A DNA stretch of 64,000 nucleotides from Streptococcus mitis (GCF_001579045.1 NZ_KQ970261.1:541880-605879); one strand, 5' to 3'; counted from the first letter of the stretch, positions 19,853 through 30,161 are shown. Notes: generated from the sequence alone by a model not told the origin. Numbers and translations are program-made.

Positions 19853-22066
19853 TTAGTTTTCGCTAGTAAATATCATTTCCAACAAACGCCCTCTCAATTC
19901 CTTATCCTGATGATGTAAGATATTCATTAACTCATGAGAATTTTTGGCATTGATGAATTGATTTAACAATCTATCTTTTAATTCATATGGAAGAGAAGCC
20001 GTCTTTAGTAGTCTAAAAACTTCGTCATTTAGGGATGCCCTTTTATGATTTTTCCATTCAAATCTAGCTGTATCATTCTTATTTGGTAATTCAATCATAG
20101 ACACACTCGTTCCTTTAAAATGAATTCTATGTTTTCTATTGCTTGGAACGATACTGGAATCTCCTTGTAATGCTAACTCTACCATTCCCATTTCCCAATC
20201 GATTGATAATCTTGTTTTATATCTTTGACCATTTTGATCTTCAATCATTTCAAAAGAATGTTGTTTACCTGGGAATACATACCAATCTACAACTTCAGGT
20301 AACTCAACACCCATATCTATCTCTGAACCAACCAAGGGAATAATTGCACCACTTTTTGCAAACACAGGTATAGTCGAGATGTCTCTATAAACACTCAACT
20401 TCACACCACCTGTGTAGTTTTTCTCTGAAAAGAAGTCATACCATACACCTTCAGGGAACCATACGTCTACTTTTGCAGATTGGAATGCCAAATCCATCTT
20501 TTCTACAATGGGAGCCACCATCAGTTCTGTTCCAAAAAAGTATTGATTTGGAACATTATAACTCTCATCATTCTCTGGGTAGAAATAATACATTGGGCTA
20601 ATTAAAGGGGCACCTTCCTCGTGTGTCTTTACATTCATAGTGTATAGATATGGAATCATCTGATGTCTCAAACGAAGGTATTTCTTCATAATCTTAGATG
20701 TTGTTTCTGAAAAAAACCAAGGTTCTTTACTATTGAAGGGACTTCTAGAACTATGTAATCGAGTAATCGGACTAAAAACGCCAAACTGTAGCCATCTAGT
20801 TTGTAGCTCTTCGTCATAATCCCCCAGCATGTGTCCACCGATATCATGACTCCACCAACTATAACCGATATTAGATGCTGTCGCTGTAAAATAAGGTTGA
20901 AATCTTAAGGAATTCCAACTAATAATAGTGTCCCCTGAAAAACCAACAGGATATCGGTGACTGCCAGGACCTGCATATCTTGATAAAATCAAACCACCTT
21001 CTGAATGTTTACAACTATCCTGATAATGATAATGGTTTAAAAGCCATAGAGGATCCAACATGCCTTGTGTCCCTTGTTGCCAGTCAATCCACCAAAAATC
21101 TACTCCCTGCTTTTCTAGCTCATAATGAACATCTTTAAAGTAGGATTCTCTAAAAGAGGGATTAAAAAAATCAAAAATAGCAGGTTCTTCTAATTCTACA
21201 TTTAACCCCAATCGTTTGGCAACTCGAGGATAAGCTTCTTCATAAGCCCGTATACCATCAGCAGGATGGACATTTAAGGAGAGTTTCAACTTTCTATCAT
21301 GAAGTTGTTGCAATAACTGTTCTGGATTAGGTATTAAGTTTTTATTCCAACTATATCCTGTCCACCCACTTCCAAAACGTGCTGGAATTTCAGTTATATG
21401 CCAATCCATATCTAACACACCGATAGATAATGGAATTTTCTCTGTTTCAAATCTGTCTATTAAATCCAAGTATTCATCCGACGTATAAGGCCAATATCTA
21501 CTCCACCAATTACCTAAAGCGTATCTTGGCAACAAGGGTGTTGAACCAGTCAAATGGTAAAAGTCTCTGATTGCTCCTCTATAATCATGCCCATAGGCAA
21601 AGAAATAGAGGTCAATTTGATTTTCTCTCTCAATATAACCAGACTGTTCATCCCAAATAAATCCTTGAGAATCATCCAATAAGGCTATACCATTTCGGCT
21701 AATAATTCCATCTTCTAACGAGATTGCTCCATCTGCCTTATCCAGAGTCCGAGCTGTTCCTTTTAACGTTTCAATCGATTCACCAAAATACCAGCGACTA
21801 CCATATACGGCAAAATTTCCTTTTAATTCTATAAATAAATTTTCGGCGTTAAATTCTCCTTTATTAAAGTGCAGATGAAAATAGTCCGTCATAATATCTA
21901 GTACGTTTGATGTCTCGATATAATCTAACGAAACTTGGCCAAAATCTCTATTATAGATAAGTTGTGTAGTTCTATCCTCAAAACTTCCAGTTTGAGAGTA
22001 TTCTAACCTTACTAGCTTGTCTGTTAATACAGAGATTCGATAAAACTCTCCCTTAAAAATTTTCAA
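19853..22066 (-). CDS. GH31 family alpha-glycosidase
   Basis: A 737-residue cytoplasmic enzyme. GH31 features: IGVLDMDWHITE, the nucleophile segment FWWIDWQQGTQG, the acid/base segment VGFSGDTIISWNSL, and WWSHDIGGH. The WIDWQQG form belongs to a GH31 branch distinct from the classical WxDMNE alpha-glucosidases, so the substrate (alpha-glucoside, xyloside or galactoside) cannot be fixed from sequence. Its start overlaps the DUF624 stop by four bases, making it the last gene of the importer operon. The product presumably trims the imported oligosaccharide. Related to the GH31 gene of pneumococci at the equivalent place. Confidence 0.92.
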   Translation of the reverse strand: MKIFKGEFYRISVLTDKLVRLEYSQTGSFEDRTTQLIYNRDFGQVSLDYIETSNVLDIMTDYFHLHFNKGEFNAENLFIELKGNFAVYGSRWYFGESIETLKGTARTLDKADGAISLEDGIISRNGIALLDDSQGFIWDEQSGYIERENQIDLYFFAYGHDYRGAIRDFYHLTGSTPLLPRYALGNWWSRYWPYTSDEYLDLIDRFETEKIPLSIGVLDMDWHITEIPARFGSGWTGYSWNKNLIPNPEQLLQQLHDRKLKLSLNVHPADGIRAYEEAYPRVAKRLGLNVELEEPAIFDFFNPSFRESYFKDVHYELEKQGVDFWWIDWQQGTQGMLDPLWLLNHYHYQDSCKHSEGGLILSRYAGPGSHRYPVGFSGDTIISWNSLRFQPYFTATASNIGYSWWSHDIGGHMLGDYDEELQTRWLQFGVFSPITRLHSSRSPFNSKEPWFFSETTSKIMKKYLRLRHQMIPYLYTMNVKTHEEGAPLISPMYYFYPENDESYNVPNQYFFGTELMVAPIVEKMDLAFQSAKVDVWFPEGVWYDFFSEKNYTGGVKLSVYRDISTIPVFAKSGAIIPLVGSEIDMGVELPEVVDWYVFPGKQHSFEMIEDQNGQRYKTRLSIDWEMGMVELALQGDSSIVPSNRKHRIHFKGTSVSMIELPNKNDTARFEWKNHKRASLNDEVFRLLKTASLPYELKDRLLNQFINAKNSHELMNILHHQDKELRGRLLEMIFTSEN

Positions 22067-22707
22067 TTTGTTTCCCTCCTTTTAGTAAATTTCTTTACCT
22101 TATCAAACATTTTATTTGTTATCGTTACATTCATCAATCCGCAAAAAGCAAATCCCCCAAATGTAAATACGTAAATAGCTGTTAAAACTCGTTCTGGACT
22201 ACTAAAACTCATATACAGTACAGAAATATTAAATAAAGCCAACATGATAGCTTGTATTGGATTTAACATACAAATTAATACGCTATTTACAATACTATTT
22301 TTTAGATTATCTTTAAATAGACCAATATAGGGAAAAATAACACTCATCAAAAGTATTATAACAAATAAAAAGGGCAACACTAACAATAAACTATACTCTG
22401 AAAATAAACTTGAATAGCCCCAAAGACAATAGTTCACATATAAAAGTAATTCTATTAGGAGGATAAACAACCAAATAAAAGTTGACTGTTTAAAATTTCG
22501 TCTAAAGATCCGAAAATAATGATAAGCAATATCGGTATCTTTACCTTTTAAAATACGATACCACATTGTCGTAAGAGAAGTTAATGATGCCCCAATTGTA
22601 ACTATTGGAATACAACTAACAATAAATAGAGTATTTAAAATAATTAAATCTGTCAAAAAAGTTAAAATTCTAACCACTTTTCCATCTAATGAAAATAATT
22701 TTTGCAT
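22063..22707 (-). CDS. DUF624 (YesL-type) membrane protein
   Basis: A 214-residue protein with about five to six membrane helices. The N-terminal LTDLIILNTLFIVSCIPIVTIGASLTSL is typical of DUF624/YesL. Such proteins regularly sit in LplABC-type sugar importer operons; their role in uptake or assembly is not established. It follows the binding-protein gene after a 200-base gap holding a hairpin and overlaps the GH31 gene by four bases. Confidence 0.88.
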   Translation of the reverse strand: MQKLFSLDGKVVRILTFLTDLIILNTLFIVSCIPIVTIGASLTSLTTMWYRILKGKDTDIAYHYFRIFRRNFKQSTFIWLFILLIELLLYVNYCLWGYSSLFSEYSLLLVLPFLFVIILLMSVIFPYIGLFKDNLKNSIVNSVLICMLNPIQAIMLALFNISVLYMSFSSPERVLTAIYVFTFGGFAFCGLMNVTITNKMFDKVKKFTKRRETN

Positions 22708-22824
22708 AATATATTCTCCATGAAATCAATCGTCTTAACTCTATATTTTAGAATGTCAGTTGCACAAAAATATTACCTAAATTATTAAAAAACATTTCCA
22801 AATTTCTTTAAAAATTAGAATAAA

Positions 22825-22861
22825 GGAAGCGAGATAATTTGATGTTATCAGTCTCGCTTCC
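22825..22861 (-). terminator. Hairpin after the binding-protein gene (attenuator)
   Basis: Perfect 10-bp stem GGAAGCGAGA / TCTCGCTTCC with CTTTATTCTAATTTTT following on the minus strand. Its place inside the operon would leave the binding protein more abundant than the downstream products. Confidence 0.7.
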
Positions 22862-22910
22862 TGTAATTAGCTAGTCCCTTGTTTATACAACCAAGAGTTC
22901 ATATAAAGTA

Positions 22911-24476
22911 TTACTCTTTGACTTCTTTTTGGTAACGATTATATGCTTCCTGTTGAATCTTCATAAATTCGTCCAATCCCATATTCTTAAGAGTTTCTTT
23001 GTATGAGTCCCATTCTTTTTCTATGCCACCTTCAACTACCCATTTAGATGCTTGTTGTTTGACATAGGATTCAATACTAACATAGATTGATGATAATTTG
23101 TTAAGCTCTTCTTGTGAATAAATCACATTAGGGTAAGCTGGCAACGCAAATTGTTTCAAATCTTGGTCCATCTTCAATTTCAATCCATCACCTTGTGTTT
23201 GATCGATTTCTACGCGACTATTGATATCATCACTTACGTATTTAGGACCAAAATCCCGAAGTGAATTAATCCATGCATACTCATCGGCGGATTTACCATC
23301 TTTAGGAGGTAATACTTTAAACTTATCACCATTCTTTTCAGTAGCTATTCCAAATGATCCATAGAAATTCTGAATACTTGCTTCATCTGTATATAATTTG
23401 TCCAACCATTTCAATAATTTAGCAGGGTTTTTGCTCTTATTTGTAATCAAAATTTCATTTCGACCATAGTTGTAATGATCTGGATCAGAAAAGACATATT
23501 GTTTTCCATCCATACCTTTTAAAGCAGGTAGGGCAATATATTCACTTGAATGTAAGCCAAACGTTGCATCTGCTGTCCAACCACTAGAAACACCTACTCT
23601 AGATACTCCCTTATCCATACGTTTTGCTACACTCATAGAGGTATCTTCTGTAAAGATTTCCGGATCAATCAAACCTTTTTTATAAGATTCGTGCATTGCT
23701 GCAATCCCTTGTTTATAACTTTCTTCTGTACGAAGGTAGACTGGTTTTCCATCTTTTACAGACATTTCATATGTATTATCTGCCCCTAAACGATTATTGA
23801 ACGGAAGAATATATGAGAATGTTGGATCAAAGTTTCCTGCTCCAAATGGAATTTCATCAGACGCGTCTCCATTTCCGTTCGCATCTTTATCCTTAAATTC
23901 TTGCAGTACTTTTACTAAATCATCATAAGTTTCTGGAACCTTTAATCCTAAATTATCCAGCCACTTTTTATTAATAAATAGCTGATTAGCTACAGTAGGA
24001 CGCATCGGTAATTTTTTAGGTAGACTGTAGATATGACCATCTGGTGAAGTAATCATAGCTTTAATCTTAGGTTCTTTCTCCATAGCCTTAGTTAAATTTG
24101 GCATGTTTTCTTTGATTAAATCTTCCAACGGGATAAATAGAGATTGGTTCTGAGCAATTTCTGAATCTGTAAAAGCATTTGAACCTAAAAATGCATCTGG
24201 TAAATCTCCACTAGCAACCAACACAGATTTCTTATCTGCCCAATCTGCAGCTACAAGTGTATCCCATTTAACATCGATACCTGATTCTTTGGCAGAATCA
24301 GTTAGAAAACCTTTATGATAATCTTCTCCCCAGTCAGACCAACGAACAGTTGTGATTTTATAAGAATCTTCTCCAGACTCATCGTCCTTATTCGCATTAT
24401 TGGAATTTGCACAGGCTGTTAAGCCAGCAAGTGTAACTGTTCCTAAGAACAAATATGTAAATGATTTATTTTTCAT
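22911..24476 (-). CDS. Extracellular solute-binding lipoprotein of an LplA-type sugar importer
   Basis: A 521-residue lipoprotein (LTACANSNN, lipobox Cys about 22). The body matches the large family-1 carbohydrate binding proteins of the LplA/YtcQ group: MFLFINKKWLDNLGLKVP-like segments (LFINKKWLDNLGLKVPETYDDL, split across 23900-23990), KDANGNGDASDEIPFG and LLKWLDKLYTDE. It should capture an oligosaccharide outside and deliver it to the two permeases upstream. A DxNxDG-like DANGNGDASDE stretch is a possible calcium site. Ligand unknown; N-glycan or other host glycan pieces are possible by analogy. Confidence 0.92.
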   Translation of the reverse strand: MKNKSFTYLFLGTVTLAGLTACANSNNANKDDESGEDSYKITTVRWSDWGEDYHKGFLTDSAKESGIDVKWDTLVAADWADKKSVLVASGDLPDAFLGSNAFTDSEIAQNQSLFIPLEDLIKENMPNLTKAMEKEPKIKAMITSPDGHIYSLPKKLPMRPTVANQLFINKKWLDNLGLKVPETYDDLVKVLQEFKDKDANGNGDASDEIPFGAGNFDPTFSYILPFNNRLGADNTYEMSVKDGKPVYLRTEESYKQGIAAMHESYKKGLIDPEIFTEDTSMSVAKRMDKGVSRVGVSSGWTADATFGLHSSEYIALPALKGMDGKQYVFSDPDHYNYGRNEILITNKSKNPAKLLKWLDKLYTDEASIQNFYGSFGIATEKNGDKFKVLPPKDGKSADEYAWINSLRDFGPKYVSDDINSRVEIDQTQGDGLKLKMDQDLKQFALPAYPNVIYSQEELNKLSSIYVSIESYVKQQASKWVVEGGIEKEWDSYKETLKNMGLDEFMKIQQEAYNRYQKEVKE

Positions 24477-24485
24477 GTTTTTCTC

Positions 24486-25391
24486 CTATTCTTTCAAAGC
24501 GCCAATCATTACGCCTTGATTAAAATATTTTTGAACAAAGGGATATAGCAACATTATCGGAGCGGTTGAAATAACAATTGCTGCATATTTCATCATATCG
24601 GCTTTGATACGAAGATCTGATGCCACTTCTCCTGTTGCTTGCGATTGTAACATTTGATTACTAATTAGTAAACGTCGTAAAATTAATTGCAATGGCTGTA
24701 AATTTTCATTCGTTAAATAAATTAAAGCATTAAACCACGAATTCCAAATACCAACTGCAGTCCAAAGTCCAATAACTGCTATAATAGCTTTTGATAACGG
24801 AACAACTATTTTAATAAAATAACGAATTGTACCACAGCCATCAATTTGCGCAGCCTCCCACATCCCGTCTGGAATACTATTATTAAAGAAAGTTCTAGCA
24901 ACAATAATATTGTATGATGAAACTGCAAAAGGTATTACCATTACCCAAAATGTATCAATCAAACCTACATTCTTTACTGTTAGGTAGGTAGGAATCAAGC
25001 CACCTGATACAAACATAGGGATTATGTATAGAATACTCATCCACTTTCTACCAACTAATTCTTTTCTAGATAAAGCATAACCAGCTGGAATATTGACTAC
25101 TAAAGCAACTAAGGTACCAACAACAGTATATAAAATTGTATTTAAATAGCTACGTAAAAATAAAGGTTGTTGAATAAGACGTAAATATCCATCTAATTTC
25201 CATTCTCTTGGAATAAACCATACCTTCCCATTTGCAACATCTGAAGGATTACTAAAAGATGCAATCACTACAAACCATAACGGATAAACAATTAACAGGA
25301 TAAGGAAAATTGCTAAACCATAGGTAACTATATCAAATAATAATTCAGAGTTTGTTTTTCTTGATTTATGAAACCATTTCACCTTGAGCAC
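24486..25391 (-). CDS. Sugar ABC permease, LplC/YtcP type
   Basis: A 301-residue inner-membrane protein with six predicted helices. The EAA loop that docks the ATPase is WEAAQIDGCGTIRYFIKIVVP. FSNPSDVANGKVWFIPREW and the ending FNQGVMIGALKE are standard in this permease class. Nine bases separate it from the binding-protein gene. No ATPase gene is in the operon, so a shared ATPase such as MsmK is needed. Confidence 0.94.
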   Translation of the reverse strand: MLKVKWFHKSRKTNSELLFDIVTYGLAIFLILLIVYPLWFVVIASFSNPSDVANGKVWFIPREWKLDGYLRLIQQPLFLRSYLNTILYTVVGTLVALVVNIPAGYALSRKELVGRKWMSILYIIPMFVSGGLIPTYLTVKNVGLIDTFWVMVIPFAVSSYNIIVARTFFNNSIPDGMWEAAQIDGCGTIRYFIKIVVPLSKAIIAVIGLWTAVGIWNSWFNALIYLTNENLQPLQLILRRLLISNQMLQSQATGEVASDLRIKADMMKYAAIVISTAPIMLLYPFVQKYFNQGVMIGALKE

Positions 25392-25399
25392 TCCTTCCT

Positions 25400-26317
25400 T
25401 TAAAAAAGACCCGTTCTAGTATATCTTTTCGAGAACCAGTTAACAGATAACAAAATTATTAGATTGACTACGGTGTTAAATAACCCTATAGCTGTCGAAT
25501 AACTATACTGAAAGTTCACCATACCAACTTTATAAACATAGGTCGAAATTATCTCACTTCCTGCTAAATTAAGTGGATTCTGCAGCAGTAACACTTTCTC
25601 AAAACCTACACTTAATAAACTACCTGCTCTTAATATTAGTAAAATCATAGCAGTTGGCAAAAGTAATGGTAATTCTATATGCCTAATTTTTTGTAATCTA
25701 GAGGCACCATCCATAGTTGCAGCCTCATAATATGTAGGATCAATTGCAGAAAGGGCTGCTAGATAAATAATACTATCCCAACCAATATGTTGCCATACAT
25801 CACTCCAAACATAAACACCTGCAAAATTACTAGGTTTTGATAAAAAATCTGGAATAGTAATTCCAACAGACTTAAATACATTCGCTAACAAACCACTAGT
25901 AGGAGATAAAAATAAGATGATCATCCCACACATAACCATTGTAGAGATAAAATGAGGTAAGTAAGTTGTCACTTGAAATATTTTTCTAAATTTCCCAACT
26001 CTTAACTGATTACTAATGATAGCTAGTATAATAGGTAAGGGGAATCCTACTACAATACTATAAAGTGAAATTTTTAATGTATTGAACATAGTTGTCCCGA
26101 ATTGGAATGATGAGAAAAATTGAGTAATGTACTTAAATCCTACCCACTGACTAGCAAAGATACCATTGGCTGGTGAATAGTCTTTAAATGCAATAATTAG
26201 TCCCAACATGGGAATATAGGAAAATAAAATTAATAGCAATATTGAAGGAAAAAGTAATATATATAACGGAATACTATGCTTTAATTTTATTTTATGAAGT
26301 TGAGATGCTACTTTCAT
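25400..26317 (-). CDS. Sugar ABC permease, LplB/YteP type
   Basis: A 305-residue permease with six predicted helices and the EAA loop YEAATMDGASRLQKIRHIELP. The N-terminal LLFPSILLLILFSYIPMLG and AFKDYSPANGIFASQWVG are typical of LplB. First gene of the importer operon; eight bases separate it from the second permease. The promoter must lie in the 200-base gap shared with the divergent kinase gene, where it can be controlled by the adjacent response regulator. Confidence 0.94.
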   Translation of the reverse strand: MKVASQLHKIKLKHSIPLYILLFPSILLLILFSYIPMLGLIIAFKDYSPANGIFASQWVGFKYITQFFSSFQFGTTMFNTLKISLYSIVVGFPLPIILAIISNQLRVGKFRKIFQVTTYLPHFISTMVMCGMIILFLSPTSGLLANVFKSVGITIPDFLSKPSNFAGVYVWSDVWQHIGWDSIIYLAALSAIDPTYYEAATMDGASRLQKIRHIELPLLLPTAMILLILRAGSLLSVGFEKVLLLQNPLNLAGSEIISTYVYKVGMVNFQYSYSTAIGLFNTVVNLIILLSVNWFSKRYTRTGLF

Positions 26318-26519
26318 GTTTTTCCTCCCATCTGATTTTCTACGATTATTTTACACCATATAGAATTCCCTTAATAGAACTTTTTGGACTAGGTTTATCA
26401 ATTTTTCAGTTTTTTAATTTTAAAAACTATTACTTTTCCGACATCTTGATAAAACATATCTGTTTTGTTACATGATATCGTATTTTCAAAGTGCTATAAT
26501 TTTAAGAGGAGAATAGTAT
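26318..26519. promoter_or_regulatory. Divergent control region of importer and two-component genes
   Basis: AT-rich region. On the plus strand TGCTATAAT (26492-26500) is an extended -10 for the kinase gene, followed by AAGAGGAG. On the minus strand TGTAAAAT near 26350 is a likely -10 for the importer operon. The response regulator probably binds in between, but I cannot point to a clear direct repeat. Confidence 0.55.
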
Positions 26520-28190
26520 ATGAAATTAAATCACGACTTATCAAAAAAACATTCCATTCATTTTTTCTTTAAACTCCTACTTGTACTACTATTGATAAAT
26601 ATTTTAATCAATATTGCTATGAGTAACATAACCAGAAATTTTATTAAAAACCAAAATATAGTACACCTACGTAGTTCAATTGAAATTTATGCTGATTCTG
26701 TTAATGAGAAATTGCATTCTGTAGAACGCTTTATGTACTCAACAATAACGCATAATGAATCTTTAGAGAACTTAAATCATGTACAAACGTTTCTTGAGTA
26801 TCAAGAAAATCTTAAAAAAGTTCAAACTAGCTTTATAGAGTTTGAATATCAAAATGAAACTCATATGACGTTCTTATTAGAAACCGATAGTACTGATCAT
26901 TTTATAAATGTCTCCAATCTTTATATTCCATATGAAGATTATCTACTATTAAAATCAAATCTAAAATCATTGCGTAGTGATATAAGTGACCGTAAATGGA
27001 AAAATGTAACTACTAAAAACAGCGAATACTTAGTTAAATCTGTTCATTACGAAGGAAAAATCATTTATGCCGTCATATCTTCAGAAGATATCCTAAAACC
27101 TCTCAGAAAACTCAATATTGGAAATAATGGTAAACTTTCCCTAAAAGAGCCTAACAATATACCCTCCGAAAACTACCTAATTCATGCTCAAAATGAAAAA
27201 ACGCATTTACCTTTCGATATTTATGTTTTAGTCGATTATGCCGAAGTCTTTAGAAATATCACACTCTTAGAAGTATTTTTGTCAGCCGTTCCTATTATTA
27301 TCACCATTTTATCAATCATCATTATCTTGTATATTCGTCAGTGGATGATTAAACCGATAACAAGACTCACTGAACGACTCTCTCAACTTGGGGACTCCAT
27401 CCCCCCTTCTGAATTTTTTATATCTGAAGGTATACTAGAAATTGATAAGGCAAATGATAAACTTAATAAAGTAATATTTGACATGCAAGAATTAAAAATA
27501 CGGGAATACCATTCACAACTAGAACTTAAGAAGATCGAACTTAATTATCTTAAGAACCAAATCCGTCCACATTTCTACTTAAACATGTTATCAATGATTC
27601 ATAGTATGCTTCAAACAAAAAACTACAAGGAAATTGAAGAGTTAACTATCCTAACTTCAAATTATCTCCGTCATTTATTTATGGCTAATCAAGATTTTTC
27701 AGAACTTAAAGATGAAGTTCAGCATATTAAAGATTATTTAGAAATACAACAAATTCGATATGGAAATAGCATCTACTTTTCACTAAACTACAATGATGAC
27801 CTACAAAATACTCTTGTCCCATCATTACTGTTACAAACATTTATTGAAAACACAATAAAACACGGTTTTTCATTTCAGGATTTATTTACAATTTTACTAT
27901 CAATAAAAAAAGTAAAAACTGAGGAATCAGATTATATTCAGATTTGTATCGAGGATAATGGTCCAGGTTTCTCTGAAGAAATTTTATCAAAACTAAATCA
28001 GAAACAGTCTCTAATAACAGAAGATGGACATCATATTGGGATCACAAATACCATCGAACGTTTAAATCTTCTCTATCCTAATGACTATAGTATTGCATTT
28101 GAAAATAATGAAGAAGGTGGGGCTAAAATTCTTTTACTTATTCCATACAAGATTATAGACGGAGGTTATAATGAACATCTTATTAGTTGA
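26520..28190 (+). CDS. YesM-type sensor histidine kinase
   Basis: A 556-residue membrane kinase: first helix about 15-35, a roughly 210-residue extracellular sensor, second helix about 253-275 (SAVPIIITILSIIIILYI), then a HAMP-like linker. The His_kinase box is LNYLKNQIRPHFYLNML, the phosphorylated His being in RPHF. The ATPase part has NTIKHGF (N box) and EDNGPGFSEE (G1). The sensor likely detects a carbohydrate or its binding protein. Its 3' end overlaps the regulator gene by 20 bases. Confidence 0.94.
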   Translation: MKLNHDLSKKHSIHFFFKLLLVLLLINILINIAMSNITRNFIKNQNIVHLRSSIEIYADSVNEKLHSVERFMYSTITHNESLENLNHVQTFLEYQENLKKVQTSFIEFEYQNETHMTFLLETDSTDHFINVSNLYIPYEDYLLLKSNLKSLRSDISDRKWKNVTTKNSEYLVKSVHYEGKIIYAVISSEDILKPLRKLNIGNNGKLSLKEPNNIPSENYLIHAQNEKTHLPFDIYVLVDYAEVFRNITLLEVFLSAVPIIITILSIIIILYIRQWMIKPITRLTERLSQLGDSIPPSEFFISEGILEIDKANDKLNKVIFDMQELKIREYHSQLELKKIELNYLKNQIRPHFYLNMLSMIHSMLQTKNYKEIEELTILTSNYLRHLFMANQDFSELKDEVQHIKDYLEIQQIRYGNSIYFSLNYNDDLQNTLVPSLLLQTFIENTIKHGFSFQDLFTILLSIKKVKTEESDYIQICIEDNGPGFSEEILSKLNQKQSLITEDGHHIGITNTIERLNLLYPNDYSIAFENNEEGGAKILLLIPYKIIDGGYNEHLIS

Positions 28191-29709
28191 TGACGATCGT
28201 TTTATCATTGAAGCTTTACGAGAGAAAATAAATTGGGCTAAACTACACATTGACACTGTTTATGTTGCCTATAGCCTCACTCAAGCTCAAAATATTATTA
28301 GAGAGAATCCTATTGATCTCATGATAAGCGATATAGAAATGCCTCAAGGTAGCGGTCTCGAACTCTTATCGTGGATTAGAAATGAAAAATATGATATAAA
28401 AACAATTTTTTTAACCAATTACGCCGACTTCAACTATGCTCAAAAAGCAATTGAATTGCAAAGTTTCGAATACTATCTAAAACCTATTAATTTTGAAAAA
28501 TTAGAATTTATTATCCAAAAAGCCATTAGTAAAATTGAGAATCATAACTTAAACGGAAAAAATGATGCACTTTTACAAATGGAAGATAACTTCTGGTATG
28601 ATTACCTTAGAAAACCTCAAATTTCTCGCATTGATGAGCTAGAAAATATAGCAAGCAAACAAGATTTTATTCTTCAAAAACACCAGTATTTTTTTCTTGC
28701 AGTTTTAACAATCAATCTTAATGAAGAAGATTATTCTGCAGAAACTCCATCATGGACTTCTCAACTAAAAAGAGAACTTCAAAGAATTTCACAACCTTCT
28801 AATAAGCTGATAAGTTTGTTCAAGATGGAAAGCCAGGTCGATCAATATGTTTGTCTCTTTAGAGTAGACTCTTCCAAACGTAGTGACAAATTAGCATATG
28901 AGATTCATTCTCAAATTTCTAATAACTTTAGCAAATACTCAAACATTATATATAAGAGTTGCCATAAACTATCCGATATTTTATTTCATACCAAAGAACT
29001 CTACACTTATAATGAACAATATGTTTCTTATTGGAATACTATTACATGTGTTCCACATAGTTTTCCAACTTCCTTTAAAATAGAAACTCTTTCAATTACT
29101 TTTTTAGATAGCTTAAGCGAATATGAATTAAGAGAAAAAATTAATTCACTTGCTTATAATTCTCAAATTCCTACTTTCACACTACAACAAATTTTACTAG
29201 ATTGGACTCAACAAATAGGAATATATCTAGATCAAAAAGGAATTTCGGCACATAAATTGTTCCAAAACAGCACTCATGATTTCTTATTCCAACGACGCTT
29301 TCATTCAATTGAATCTTTTCAGGATTACTTTGATTATTACTGGTCACATGCTAAGAAATTTGCAACAAACATTGAAAACCAGAAAAATAGTATTCAACGC
29401 ATTGTCGAATACATAGATCATCACTACTATGAAGATATAAATCGTTCTATATTAGCAGATATGGTTTATCTCAGCGCAGATCATTTAGCTAGAATTTTTA
29501 AAAAAGAAACTGGAGAAACTCTTGTTAAATATATAACGGATAAGCGCATTAATGCTGCTAAATCTCTCCTATCTCAAACAAATATCTCGATATCACAAGT
29601 ATCTTGTCAAGTAGGGTATGATAATTATTCTTACTTTACTAAAATTTTTAAACAAAGGACTGGACTTTCTCCTGGAGATTACCGTAAAACTTATCAAAAC
29701 AAAATGTAA
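28171..29709 (+). CDS. YesN-type AraC response regulator
   Basis: A 512-residue regulator. Receiver domain 1-125 with the acidic pocket VDDDR (8-10), phospho-acceptor Asp in LMISDIEMP (about 54) and Lys in YYLKPINF. A long middle region of no clear family follows. The C-terminal AraC domain (about 405-510) has two helix-turn-helices, including SILADMVYLSADHLARIFKKETGE and ISQVSCQVGYDNYSYFTKIFK (read in two parts). With the kinase it should switch on the divergent importer/GH31 operon. Ribosome site GGAGGTTATA. Confidence 0.95.
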   Translation: MNILLVDDDRFIIEALREKINWAKLHIDTVYVAYSLTQAQNIIRENPIDLMISDIEMPQGSGLELLSWIRNEKYDIKTIFLTNYADFNYAQKAIELQSFEYYLKPINFEKLEFIIQKAISKIENHNLNGKNDALLQMEDNFWYDYLRKPQISRIDELENIASKQDFILQKHQYFFLAVLTINLNEEDYSAETPSWTSQLKRELQRISQPSNKLISLFKMESQVDQYVCLFRVDSSKRSDKLAYEIHSQISNNFSKYSNIIYKSCHKLSDILFHTKELYTYNEQYVSYWNTITCVPHSFPTSFKIETLSITFLDSLSEYELREKINSLAYNSQIPTFTLQQILLDWTQQIGIYLDQKGISAHKLFQNSTHDFLFQRRFHSIESFQDYFDYYWSHAKKFATNIENQKNSIQRIVEYIDHHYYEDINRSILADMVYLSADHLARIFKKETGETLVKYITDKRINAAKSLLSQTNISISQVSCQVGYDNYSYFTKIFKQRTGLSPGDYRKTYQNKM

Positions 29710-29932
29710 GTAATCTAAATCATGGAAATGATAAGTAAAATTCAAGGTCTGTAGTAATTTTTGAAATTCTACAGTTTTTCCAAAGATAAGTTTAATGATC
29801 ATTTTTTAGATTATCATCAGTACAATATCTTTCAGTCCAACATAGCTTCAAAAATGTCTTTAAAATTGTTGATAAGGCAACTTCTTAAAAAGTCAGTTTG
29901 AAAAGAAAATCCAGTAAATATTTCTAAGATAA

Positions 29933-29980
29933 ACGTGTACTATCAAGCTTTTATATACCTGATAGTATGCGCTTTTTTAT
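29933..29980 (+). terminator. Terminator of the two-component operon
   Basis: GTGTACTATCA / TGATAGTATGCGC stem followed by TTTTTTATTT. Confidence 0.7.
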
Positions 29981-30059
29981 TTGAATACTTGCTACAAAAC
30001 CTCACAAGATTTACTATCATGCCATACCAAAATGGACTATTTTTTGATTGCACAAAAAT

Positions 30060-30125
30060 ATTATTTTCAAACATTTAGAAATAATCGAACAAATTAAATA
30101 TTATTTCTAAATATTTGAAAATAAT
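30060..30125. repeat. 26-bp inverted repeat upstream of the ATPase gene
   Basis: Arms 30060-30085 and 30100-30125 match at 25 of 26 positions in inverted orientation, 14 bases apart. Each arm itself holds a near-palindrome (TTTCTAAATATTTGAAA). The right arm ends about 11 bases before TATTATACTAT, a likely -10. Looks like a double operator. Confidence 0.7.
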
Positions 30126-30161
30126 TTCTATTTGTATTATACTATCTTTGAGGTATCTATT

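Larger units (their letters stand above)
29710..30161. other. Intergenic region before the DUF4143 ATPase
   Basis: 452 bases. The first part holds the two-component terminator at 29933-29980; the last 100 bases hold the inverted repeat and promoter of the next gene. No gene seen in between. Confidence 0.7.

Noticed and set aside
30060-30125. CRISPR-like repeat
   Set aside because: Only one inverted pair, no direct repeats with spacers; no cas gene in the window.
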